In this document: piece by piece, positions 1-5,853 of the stretch
Layout: every line of letters begins with the position of its first letter
Position numbering within the stretch: position 1 is the first letter of the stretch
NCBI GenBank assembly: GCA_023395575.1
Contig: JAEWZA010000291.1
Coordinates: 1 to 8,062, forward strand
DNA: 8,062 bases
Direction of reading: 5' to 3'
Source of the DNA: Bacillota bacterium
Lineage (GTDB): Bacteria; Bacillota; Clostridia; Acetivibrionales; DSM-1351
Made by a program: the position numbers and the translations under genes
The notes under the pieces: model-generated
Seen by the model: only the letters and a program-made list of their open reading frames with translations
Database searches by the model: none
Told to the model about the DNA's origin: nothing

Positions 1-548
1 GCCCTGATATTATTCATATAAGTGCACCAATATCCTATGTACACATTTATTCTAAGCTTAAAAAAAACAAGATATGGCTGCAAAGAAATTTACAGGAGTG
101 CGTTAGTTGCGCATTAAATAAAGGTTATACAGTTACCGTCGGATTAGAGGATGCTTCGCGGGCTGATATTACATTTATTATTAATATTGCTAATCTTTTA
201 AAAGATATGGGAGTTGCAAACATCAGATTTGCTGATACAGTAGGGGTTTTGACACCGTCGAGGACATATCAAACCATACGAGACATTATTAGCAATACAG
301 GCATTTCAGTAGGTATTCATGCACACAATGATTTAGGGATGGCAGTGGCCAATTCATTAGAAGCTGCAAAGGCTGGGGCAAGTTTTATAGATACAACTCT
401 ATTTGGAATAGGTGAACGTGCTGGGAATTGCGATATTAGTCAGTTTATATGGGCAGCAGATAAGCTTTTTGATATAAAACCTAGTTATTCCTGTATTAAT
501 GATTTAATTGAGAATGCTAGAGAAATTCTATTTAAAGATAAGCAGTAA
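1..548 (+). CDS. nifV: Homocitrate synthase, catalytic (alpha-type) subunit, 5' end missing
   Basis: The frame is open from base 3 to the stop at 546-548, giving 181 visible residues; the N-terminus lies outside the window. Homocitrate synthase condenses acetyl-CoA with 2-oxoglutarate to give the organic ligand of the nitrogenase FeMo-cofactor. Family marks are GLEDASRAD, ADTVGVLTP, the metal-binding HAHND (visible residues 106-110) and GIGERAGN (135-142), typical of the DRE-TIM barrel of NifV and LeuA enzymes. The chain stops only 39 residues after GERAGN, whereas one-piece NifV proteins have well over 100 more. This matches the split clostridial arrangement known from Clostridium pasteurianum (NifV-alpha and NifV-omega), where the barrel is a separate polypeptide. 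It lies 31 bp before modA, so probably in the same transcript. 2-Isopropylmalate synthase is the main alternative, but the adjacent molybdate genes favour NifV. Confidence 0.82.
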   Translation, partial: PDIIHISAPISYVHIYSKLKKNKIWLQRNLQECVSCALNKGYTVTVGLEDASRADITFIINIANLLKDMGVANIRFADTVGVLTPSRTYQTIRDIISNTGISVGIHAHNDLGMAVANSLEAAKAGASFIDTTLFGIGERAGNCDISQFIWAADKLFDIKPSYSCINDLIENAREILFKDKQ

Positions 549-579
549 AAATATTAAGAAGTAGAGATGGGGTGGATTT

Positions 580-1437
580 ATGAAAGCAATGAAAAAAAAC
601 ATAATTATATTATTAGTTATAACCTTTTTGCTACAAGTAGTTTGTGGTACTGAAACAGCAACTTCACAAAATTCTCCATCTGATACTTCAAAACCCACAG
701 CTACTGAAGTATCAGAGGCTAACTCTAGCAGCACTGCAGAAAAAACTGAACTTTTTCTAGCAGCGGCAGCAAGCTTAACAGATGTGACATCTGAAATTAT
801 AGGACTTTATGAAAACGTTAAGCCAAATGTTACTATAACCTGTACCTTTAGTTCTTCAGGAACGCTACAAACACAGATTGAAGAGGGAGCGCCGGCAGAT
901 ATTTTTATATCAGCAGCCAAAAAACAGGTGACTGCCCTTGAAGAAAAGGGTTTAGTTAAAGAAGGTACAAAGAAAGAACTTCTTATAAACAAAGTTGTAT
1001 TAATAGCACCTGCTGATAGTAAAGAGAATATTACAAGCTTTGAGGATCTCGAAACTGACAAGGTCTCTATGATAGCTTTAGGTGAACCTAGTAGTGTTCC
1101 GGTTGGACAGTATTCAGAAGAGATACTCTCTTATCTTAAAATATTAGATAAAGTTAAACAGAAAGCAAACTATGGTAATGATGTAAGGCAAGTTCTTACA
1201 TGGGTAGAAAATGGAGATGTTGATTGTGGAGTAGTTTATGCAACTGATGTGGCTTTTTCTGATAAAATAAAGTTAGTGTGTGAAGCTCCAATGAACAGTC
1301 ATAAACCTGTTATATATCCTGCCGTGGTGCTAAAAAACAGTAAGCACGCTGCAGAGGCTGAAGAATTTTTAAACTATTTATCAACATCAGAAATTGAAAA
1401 TGTATTTAAAAAATATGGATTTGACATTAATAAATAA
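580..1437 (+). CDS. modA: Molybdate ABC transporter substrate-binding lipoprotein ModA
   Basis: This 285-residue protein captures molybdate (or tungstate) outside the membrane and delivers it to ModBC. Residues 1-22 form a lysine-start hydrophobic export signal ending in Cys22, probably the lipidated cysteine. The lipobox is atypical (Leu-Gln-Val-Val-Cys). A Ser/Thr-rich linker follows to about residue 55. The mature domain shows the ModA pattern: AAAASLTDV (61-69), SSSGTLQTQIEEGAPADIF (91-109), SVPVGQY (172-178), and a hinge stretch GVVYATD (217-223). By family analogy Ser65, Ser92/93, Val202 and Tyr220 would contact the oxyanion. The start at 580 is preceded by GGGGTGG (569-575), while the later in-frame ATG at 589 is too far from it. 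It follows nifV by 31 bp. The 102-bp gap before modB is unusually long for a mod operon. Confidence 0.95.
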   Translation: MKAMKKNIIILLVITFLLQVVCGTETATSQNSPSDTSKPTATEVSEANSSSTAEKTELFLAAAASLTDVTSEIIGLYENVKPNVTITCTFSSSGTLQTQIEEGAPADIFISAAKKQVTALEEKGLVKEGTKKELLINKVVLIAPADSKENITSFEDLETDKVSMIALGEPSSVPVGQYSEEILSYLKILDKVKQKANYGNDVRQVLTWVENGDVDCGVVYATDVAFSDKIKLVCEAPMNSHKPVIYPAVVLKNSKHAAEAEEFLNYLSTSEIENVFKKYGFDINK

Positions 1438-1441
1438 AAAT

Positions 1442-1515
1442 AGAACTGCTTACACAGTATCTGTTGCTAATAGCACTTTCATGTTTTTGATGAATATTGC
1501 AACCATAAGAGTTCT
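1442..1515 (+). other. Possible folded spacer between modA and modB
   Basis: The 102-bp modA-modB gap contains nested complementary segments: AGAACT (1442-1447) with AGTTCT (1510-1515), and GTTGC (1463-1467) with GCAAC (1499-1503), plus short local hairpins around 1453-1475. No T-tract follows, so it is not a clear terminator. A folded intercistronic segment could give the binding protein more expression than the permease, but the helices are short and could be chance. Confidence 0.25.
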
Positions 1516-1539
1516 GTTTATAGATAGAAGGTAGAGCGT

Positions 1540-2217
1540 ATGGATTTATCGCCACTTTATATATCACTTAAAGTAGCATTTACAGCTACAATAGTCACAG
1601 TTTTTTTAGGAATTTTGGCAGCTTGGTATGTTTTTAAGGCTAAGAGATTTAAGGGACTAATTGATGGAGCATTTACTTTGCCAATGGTTTTGCCTCCTAC
1701 AGTGGTTGGATTTTTTCTTCTTATTATTTTTGGCAAAAAAAGTTTGTTGGGCAGCTTCTTATTACAGTTTAATATTATTATTGTATTTACATGGATAGGA
1801 GCAGTAATTGCTTCAATAGTGGTAGCCTTTCCTTTGATGTATAGGACTGTAAGAGGTGCTTTTGAACAATTTGACATAAACATGATTTACGCTGCGAGGA
1901 CTCTTGGTATATCAGAATTTAAATTGTTTTATAAAATTGTAATTCCCAATGTGTTGCCAAGCATAGTAGCAGGAACAGTCCTTTCCTTTGCTAGAGCGCT
2001 AGGTGAATTTGGTGCCACAATAATGCTTGCTGGCAATATTCCAGGCAGAACACAAACAATGGCTATATCTGTATATACGGCAGTACAGGCTGGAGATAGA
2101 GCAAAAGCATATACTTGGGTTTTGATTATTTGTATAATGTCCTTTACCTCAATAATTCTTATTAATTTTTGGAATAGTCGTCAAAGTAAGGGAACAGCAA
2201 AAAGAGGTGATATTTGA
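1540..2217 (+). CDS. modB: Molybdate ABC transporter permease ModB
   Basis: This 225-residue inner-membrane permease of the BPD transport superfamily forms the molybdate channel as a dimer. Five to six hydrophobic segments are visible (about residues 8-32, 44-66, 77-101, 139-153, 192-212). The early LPMVLPPTVVGFFLL (47-61) is the characteristic ModB signature. The EAA loop, where the ATPase docks, is AARTLGISEFKLFYKIVIP (118-136). ALGEFGATIMLAGNIPGRTQT (153-173) is also typical. Length is normal for the family. The ATG at 1540 has AGAAGG (1526-1531) eight bases upstream. Its stop overlaps the modC start by one base, indicating translational coupling. A CysT/CysW sulfate permease is the nearest alternative, but the signature and neighbours favour molybdate. 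Confidence 0.95.
   Translation: MDLSPLYISLKVAFTATIVTVFLGILAAWYVFKAKRFKGLIDGAFTLPMVLPPTVVGFFLLIIFGKKSLLGSFLLQFNIIIVFTWIGAVIASIVVAFPLMYRTVRGAFEQFDINMIYAARTLGISEFKLFYKIVIPNVLPSIVAGTVLSFARALGEFGATIMLAGNIPGRTQTMAISVYTAVQAGDRAKAYTWVLIICIMSFTSIILINFWNSRQSKGTAKRGDI
2204..2210 (+). promoter_or_regulatory. Ribosome binding site that sets the modC start
   Basis: GAGGTGA lies inside the 3' end of modB, six bases before the ATG at 2217. An in-frame TTG sits at 2214 but is too close to this site, so ATG at 2217 is preferred, giving a TGATG stop/start overlap with modB. Confidence 0.7.
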
Positions 2218-3281
2218 TGTCACTATACGTTAATATTAAAAAGGTCATGGATAATAATTTTACACTTGACGTAGAATTTTCTGCACATAATGAAATAACT
2301 GCGCTACTAGGTGCCTCGGGTTGTGGAAAGAGCATGACTTTAAAATGTATTGCAGGCATAGAAGAGCCTGATGAAGGTACTATTGTTTTAGATGGTAGAG
2401 TTTTATTTGATTCAGGAAAGAAAATTAATTTATCACCACAGCAAAGGAAAGTGGGATATTTATTTCAGAATTATGCACTGTTTCCAAATATGACTGTAGA
2501 AGAGAACATTGGAATTGGCGTATCTGCAAGCAAGGAGGAGCGCACTAGGATTGTAAGAGAAAAAATGAAAGTGTTTTATCTGGAGGGTTTGGAAAAGAAA
2601 CGGCCTCATCAGCTTTCAGGTGGTCAGCAGCAAAGAGTAGCCCTTGCAAGGATTATGGCATCAGAACCGGACATAATTATGCTGGATGAACCTTTTTGTG
2701 CTTTGGATAGCTATTTGAAATGGCAGCTCGAACAGAAAATAATAGATTCACTAAGTAACTTTCAAGGCACAGTTCTTTTTGTATCACATAATAGAAATGA
2801 GGTTTACCGTTTTGCAAGCACTATTGCTGTTATTTCAGATGGAAAGGTTGAAGTGGTAAGCGAAAAGAAAAGCTTATTTTCTGATCCCCAAAAACTATCA
2901 GCTGCACTTATATCTGGCTGTAAAAATATATCAAGAGCTGAAAGAATTTCAGAATATACTTTGAAGGCAATTGACTGGAATATGATTTTGCATACCAGCA
3001 GTTTAATATCTGAGGATATAAAGTATGTAGGTATAAGAGCGCATTATTTAGAGTATACCGAAAAAGATGACTCGCATAATGTTATGAATTGTGATGTGGT
3101 TAAAGTAATTGAAAATCCGTTTTCCGTTATTGTCATGCTAAAAAACAAAAACAGCTATAAAGATGATGGAAATGCACTAATAAGATGGGAGACAGACAAA
3201 CATATTTGGAGAGAAATTTCAAAAAAGGGTGGACCAATAAAAATGGTTTTCAAGGAAGAAGATTTATTACTACTTGTATAA
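2217..3281 (+). CDS. modC: Molybdate ABC transporter ATP-binding protein ModC
   Basis: This 354-residue ATPase powers ModB. With Met1 at 2217, the Walker A loop is GASGCGKS (32-39), the Q-loop glutamine is Gln84 (YLFQNYALFP), the ABC signature is LSGGQQQR (133-140), Walker B is IIMLDEP (153-159) and the switch histidine is His191. After about residue 230 comes SGCKNISRAE, a conserved junction of clostridial ModC proteins. A C-terminal domain of about 115 residues follows; it resembles a degenerate TOBE/Mop-type oxyanion-sensing region but lacks an obvious double Mop repeat. The gene is translationally coupled to modB. No clean intrinsic terminator follows in the first 55 bp; the plus-strand transcript would run into the folded elements at 3338-3486. 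Substrate could be molybdate or tungstate; the nifV neighbour argues for molybdate. Confidence 0.94.
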   Translation: MSLYVNIKKVMDNNFTLDVEFSAHNEITALLGASGCGKSMTLKCIAGIEEPDEGTIVLDGRVLFDSGKKINLSPQQRKVGYLFQNYALFPNMTVEENIGIGVSASKEERTRIVREKMKVFYLEGLEKKRPHQLSGGQQQRVALARIMASEPDIIMLDEPFCALDSYLKWQLEQKIIDSLSNFQGTVLFVSHNRNEVYRFASTIAVISDGKVEVVSEKKSLFSDPQKLSAALISGCKNISRAERISEYTLKAIDWNMILHTSSLISEDIKYVGIRAHYLEYTEKDDSHNVMNCDVVKVIENPFSVIVMLKNKNSYKDDGNALIRWETDKHIWREISKKGGPIKMVFKEEDLLLLV

Positions 3282-3337
3282 ACCATATATAGAATTTAAT
3301 TTTCCCCCATACAATATGTATCGGTGATTAAAATTAT

Positions 3338-3422
3338 AACGAGGCAAGAAAATGTGCCCCACTTCTATAAGTGGCGGGTACCGCTTTGGTTTTCAGACGG
3401 TGAGAATATCTCCCGCCTCGTT
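3338..3422. other. Multi-stem folded element closed by an 8-bp helix
   Basis: AACGAGGC (3338-3345) is perfectly complementary to GCCTCGTT (3415-3422), enclosing 69 nt. Inside are CCACTT/AAGTGG (3359-3364 with 3369-3374, loop CTAT) and GAGA/TCTC (3402-3405 with 3409-3412, loop ATA). A competing pairing also exists: GGCGGG (3373-3378) can pair with CCCGCC (3412-3417), which would break both the closing helix and the small hairpins. It is markedly more GC-rich than its surroundings. It lies 56 bp after modC and beyond the tlpA terminator, so it belongs to no obvious 5' leader. I do not recognise the family; the strand is undetermined. Confidence 0.45.
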
Positions 3423-3424
3423 GA

Positions 3425-3486
3425 AACGCCGCTGATGTAATGAAATTTTTCTACAATCGAAAAATTTCATTTTGAATCTAGGCGTT
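3425..3486 (+). terminator. Long AT-rich hairpin after modC, possible terminator
   Basis: AACGCC (3425-3430) pairs with GGCGTT (3481-3486). Inside, AATGAAATTTTTC (3439-3451) pairs with GAAAAATTTCATT (3459-3471) around a 7-nt loop, and GAT/ATC can add a short helix between the two. The inner 11-13 bp helix is followed by TTTTG on the plus strand, so it may end modC transcription. It could equally be part of one composite structured element with 3338-3422, only two bases upstream. Confidence 0.45.
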
Positions 3487-3508
3487 ATAAATTGCTTGTT
3501 GCAAAAAT

Positions 3509-3561
3509 AATTGCATGAAATTAGTAATGGGTAATCTATTCATTTACTAAATCATGCAATT
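3509..3561 (-). terminator. Intrinsic terminator of the ccdA-tlpA operon
   Basis: AATTGCATGA (3509-3518) pairs perfectly with TCATGCAATT (3552-3561). A second helix, TTAGTAA (3521-3527) with TTACTAA (3544-3550) plus TG/CA, extends it to about 19 bp. Read on the minus strand the hairpin starts 16 bp after the tlpA stop and is followed by ATTTTTGC, a U-run as expected of a Rho-independent terminator. Confidence 0.72.
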
Positions 3562-3576
3562 GTTCTATCACTTCTG

Positions 3577-4161
3577 TTATTTCTCAGCGGCTTCCTCATT
3601 TTTGATTTTATCAATGATTTCCAACAATGTCTTTTTGTCAGTCATGCTAGGTATATAGGTATATAAAGTGCCGTCTTTATTAATGAAAAAGGTAGTTGGG
3701 AAACCTGTGATACCATAGGTTTGAGTAACTGCACCATCTTGATCTAATAGGACCTTTAAATCTATATTGCTGGAAGATAAATAATCCTTAACCTTGTCAG
3801 GTGATTCCTGAGAATTGATAGCTAAAATAACAACTTCGTTTTCTTTCTCAAGTTCTTTATTTAGCTCGTTGAAGTCAGGCATTTCAACAAGACAGTATTT
3901 GCACCAGACTGCCCAGAAGTTGAGAATTACAATTTTTCCTTTGTAATCTGACAGCTTTACATCATTTCCATTTAAATCTTTAAGTGTAAAGTCTGGGGCT
4001 ACGGGATTAGTGTTTTGTGTAGATTGACTTATTGATTGACTTTGCTGCGCTGGGGGCTCAATTATTACTTGAGGTTGCCTTTTTGAATAGAGAATATATG
4101 CTGCTACCATAACAGCACAAATTGCAACCACCCATATAATAAGATTAATCTTTTTCTGCAT
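3577..4161 (-). CDS. Membrane-anchored thioredoxin-like protein of the TlpA/ResA family
   Basis: This 194-residue extracytoplasmic thiol-disulfide oxidoreductase has one N-terminal membrane anchor (about residues 7-26) and a Pro/Gln/Ser-rich tether (30-55). The thioredoxin domain then shows APDFTLKDLNGNDVKLSDYKGK (55-76), the active site FWAVWCKYC with Cys87 and Cys90, and the cis-proline segment GFPTTFFI (Pro155). The CKYC dithiol should be reduced by electrons passed from the adjacent CcdA-like protein and would in turn reduce secreted proteins or cofactors. The start at 4161 has AGGAGG nine bases upstream. It lies 131 bp downstream of ccdA on the same strand and is followed by a clear terminator. 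No cytochrome c biogenesis gene is in view, so a haem role like that of ResA is not supported here. The exact client is unknown. Confidence 0.9.
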   Translation of the reverse strand: MQKKINLIIWVVAICAVMVAAYILYSKRQPQVIIEPPAQQSQSISQSTQNTNPVAPDFTLKDLNGNDVKLSDYKGKIVILNFWAVWCKYCLVEMPDFNELNKELEKENEVVILAINSQESPDKVKDYLSSSNIDLKVLLDQDGAVTQTYGITGFPTTFFINKDGTLYTYIPSMTDKKTLLEIIDKIKNEEAAEK

Positions 4162-4190
4162 ATTGGTATTCCTCCTACATTATATTTAAG

Positions 4191-4234
4191 ACTTGCTAAA
4201 ATATGCGGTGAAGCATTATTAATTTCTTGCAAGT
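4191..4234 (-). other. Weak hairpin in the ccdA-tlpA intercistronic gap
   Basis: ACTTGC (4191-4196) pairs with GCAAGT (4229-4234), and ATGC (4203-4206) with GCAT (4213-4216) around a GGTGAA loop. It lies in the 131-bp gap between ccdA and tlpA without a strong U-run after it. It could be a processing or partial attenuation site; the helices are short. Confidence 0.25.
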
Positions 4235-4292
4235 ATTTCGGCAACAAACCATTGATAAGTTTGAACACCGATAGATTTGGGGGTGGGAAAGT

Positions 4293-4985
4293 TTAAGAAA
4301 AAATGCTCAAATACTTCAAACTGCCAGTAAAAACCAGTATACCAGCGATAATCAACAGAATACCTGATATAATGCTAATTGCTCTGGTATGCTTCTGTAT
4401 TTGACTAAAAGCTCCTTTTACTTTCTCAAATAAAACTGATGTCAGAATAAATGGAATCCCAAGGCCTATAGAGTAAATGAAAAGTAAAAGCATCCCTTGA
4501 AAAATAGTCTTCGAATTGCTGGCAAGTGCGAGAGCAGAACCTAAAAATGCACCTAAGCAAGGTGTCCAGCCAAAGCTAAAAACCATACCGAATACAATTG
4601 AACTAAAAAATCGTAAGCTATCAAATTTGAAATCAAATCTTTTTTCCCTGTTTAAAAGGTTTATCTTTAGTATTCCTGCAAAATTAAGGCCAAATACAAT
4701 CATTACTAAACCGCTTATTTTTTCAAGCAGGCTTCTGTTATTCGCCAAAAAGTGACCAAATGATGTAACTGTGGCACCTAAAGCAGTGAATATTATTGTA
4801 AATCCAATTACAAATCCAATAGAATTTATCAGTAATCTGTTTTTGTTTGAAGGTTTAGATTTTTCGTTTTTTTGAGATTCTCCTGCTAAATATACAAAAT
4901 AAATAGGAAGCATAGGTAATATACAAGGTGATATAAAGGTTAGAATTCCTTCAATAAATGTCATGAAATATGATATGTTTGACAA
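4293..4985 (-). CDS. ccdA: CcdA-type (short DsbD-like) transmembrane thiol electron carrier
   Basis: This protein of about 230 residues has six hydrophobic segments and carries reducing equivalents from cytoplasmic thioredoxin across the membrane. Two family motifs hold the redox cysteines: ISPCILPMLP near the N-terminus (Cys21 with the start chosen here) and GWTPCLGAFLG (Cys143), the paired cysteines of CcdA/DsbD cores. I chose TTG at 4985 because AGGGGGT lies seven bases before it, whereas the upstream ATG at 5009 (eight more residues) has no ribosome binding site and would add unusual residues before the first membrane helix. The next gene on this strand is the TlpA/ResA-type thioredoxin, its likely electron acceptor. 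A divergent glutaredoxin gene strengthens the thiol-redox theme. A candidate operator dyad lies upstream (5072-5089). Confidence 0.9.
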   Translation of the reverse strand: MSNISYFMTFIEGILTFISPCILPMLPIYFVYLAGESQKNEKSKPSNKNRLLINSIGFVIGFTIIFTALGATVTSFGHFLANNRSLLEKISGLVMIVFGLNFAGILKINLLNREKRFDFKFDSLRFFSSIVFGMVFSFGWTPCLGAFLGSALALASNSKTIFQGMLLLFIYSIGLGIPFILTSVLFEKVKGAFSQIQKHTRAISIISGILLIIAGILVFTGSLKYLSIFS

Positions 4986-4992
4986 TGAAATA

Positions 4993-4998
4993 CCCCCT
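4993..4998 (-). promoter_or_regulatory. Ribosome binding site deciding the ccdA start
   Basis: On the minus strand AGGGGG (followed by T) matches AGGAGG apart from one base that can still pair as G-U with the 16S tail. It sits seven bases before TTG at 4985 and inside the coding frame that the ATG at 5009 would give. Confidence 0.55.
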
Positions 4999-5071
4999 GA
5001 TAAAAGCATTTATGTAATCTTGTACTAAAATTTTGTCATGCAAGGTTAATAAAATAATTAGCAATATAAAA

Positions 5072-5089
5072 TTAGTTATTTTTAACTAA
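5072..5089. promoter_or_regulatory. Perfect 7-4-7 dyad upstream of ccdA
   Basis: TTAGTTA (5072-5078), TTTT, TAACTAA (5083-5089) form a perfect inverted repeat 63 bp upstream of the ATG at 5009 in the ccdA-glutaredoxin divergent spacer. The size suits a dimeric repressor, or a short hairpin in a leader. It is not an exact Fur or PerR box. No regulator can be named. Confidence 0.4.
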
Positions 5090-5172
5090 ATAGTTTGAGC
5101 TAGTTATGTTTGTAAATTGCGAGTATAACAATATTTAATATACCCATGATTTCTATAAACAAACAGTCTTAA

Positions 5173-5209
5173 TCAACTTTCGTACAAAAAATCTGGCTGA
5201 GAAAGTTGA
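5173..5209. repeat. 9-bp inverted repeat in the divergent spacer
   Basis: TCAACTTTC (5173-5181) and GAAAGTTGA (5201-5209) are perfectly complementary around a 19-nt loop. CCATGATT occurs on both sides (from about 5142 and 5212) as a direct repeat. It lies midway between ccdA and the glutaredoxin gene, upstream of the latter's promoter. Function unknown. Confidence 0.35.
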
Positions 5210-5276
5210 AACCATGATTATAAGCATGTTAACTATATAATTTATCATAAAATTACAAAGTTATACATATTTTGTG

Positions 5277-5305
5277 TTTAAATGCATTTAGATGAGGTAT
5301 ATAAT
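5277..5305 (+). promoter_or_regulatory. Glutaredoxin promoter with overlapping 12-bp palindrome
   Basis: TATAAT at 5300-5305 is a perfect -10 box; TTTAAA at 5277-5282 is a fair -35 with a 17-bp spacer. The perfect palindrome TAAATGCATTTA (5279-5290) overlaps the -35 and spacer, an ideal place for a repressor. The predicted start near 5312 leaves a leader of about 45 nt before the gene. Confidence 0.6.
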
Positions 5306-5341
5306 AACCAATCAATTTTTTAAATGATGATAAACCGAAAA

Positions 5342-5347
5342 AGGAGG
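5342..5347 (+). promoter_or_regulatory. Ribosome binding site deciding the glutaredoxin start
   Basis: AGGAGG, within AAAGGAGGT, lies eight bases before ATG at 5356 but only two bases before the in-frame ATG at 5350. The second ATG is therefore the likely start. Confidence 0.75.
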
Positions 5348-5355
5348 TAATGCGC

Positions 5356-5586
5356 ATGTCAGTCAAAGTATATTCTACTCCATCCTGTCCTTGGTGCACA
5401 GCAGCAAAGAACTATTTAAAGTCAAAAAACATTTCATTTAAGGAAGTAGATGTAGCAGTTAATAGAAAAGCAGCGCTTGAAATGATACGTAAATCAGGTC
5501 AGCGTAGTGTTCCAGTAATTGATATCAATGGAAACATAATTGTAGGTTTTGACCAGTCAAGTATTGATAAACTACTCAGTGCATGA
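5356..5586 (+). CDS. Glutaredoxin-like (NrdH/Grx family) small thiol oxidoreductase
   Basis: This cytoplasmic 76-residue protein is a single thioredoxin-fold domain. Motifs are VYSTPSCPWC with the redox pair Cys11 and Cys14, the cis-proline SVPV (Pro53) and the GFD turn (64-66). The CPWC site is common in clostridial glutaredoxin-like proteins. Clostridia generally lack glutathione, so reduction by thioredoxin reductase, in the manner of NrdH-redoxin, is the likely route. It lies opposite the ccdA-tlpA unit, suggesting joint thiol homeostasis, but no target is identifiable. A good promoter and ribosome binding site precede it and no clear terminator follows. Ribonucleotide reductase genes, the usual partners of NrdH, are absent from the window, so the NrdH name is not used. 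Confidence 0.9.
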   Translation: MSVKVYSTPSCPWCTAAKNYLKSKNISFKEVDVAVNRKAALEMIRKSGQRSVPVIDINGNIIVGFDQSSIDKLLSA

Positions 5587-5694
5587 TGTATAAACAAGCA
5601 TCAAAGGTATATACCAGTATTCAAACTCTATATGTCGAAAAATGGTGCTAAACTCTCAAAAATTAGGATGTTTTGGTTTCTAAGAATACGGGAG

Positions 5695-5718
5695 TTTATA
5701 TGTTGATTTATATGTTGA
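5695..5718. repeat. Tandem 12-bp duplication
   Basis: TTTATATGTTGA occurs twice head to tail (5695-5706 and 5707-5718). A related CTATATGTCGA lies at 5628-5638. It may be slippage duplication or a repeated binding site. Confidence 0.6.
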
Positions 5719-5853
5719 AATGTTCTTTAAACTGTTTACTATTGCTTGTTTGCCGGTAATAATATCTTTTATCAGATTTGGGATGTGAAATGTGGGCTAG
5801 TAATAACTTGAGATAGCTCGGATATATTTAAAGTCTGGTTAATATAGATAGTA

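Noticed and set aside
3369..3386. AAGTGGCGGGTACCGC resembles the T-box antiterminator sequence.
   Set aside because: There is no specifier stem upstream, the UGG in the conserved TGGNACC core is not intact, and no aminoacyl-tRNA synthetase or amino acid gene follows.
3427..3486. CTGATG and TGAA near paired AACGCC/GGCGTT suggested a hammerhead ribozyme.
   Set aside because: The core should read CTGANGA and GAAA; here both deviate and a third stem is missing.
4516..4755. Plus-strand open frame opposite ccdA.
   Set aside because: It is antisense to conserved membrane segments of the CcdA-like protein and has no start signals.
5191..5229. GGCTGAGA followed by GTTGAAACC and TGATTATAAGCATG resembles parts of a thiamine pyrophosphate riboswitch.
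   Set aside because: The closing helix and the conserved 3' core (GCGTAGGGA type) are absent, no thiamine gene follows, and the resemblance rests on short common words.
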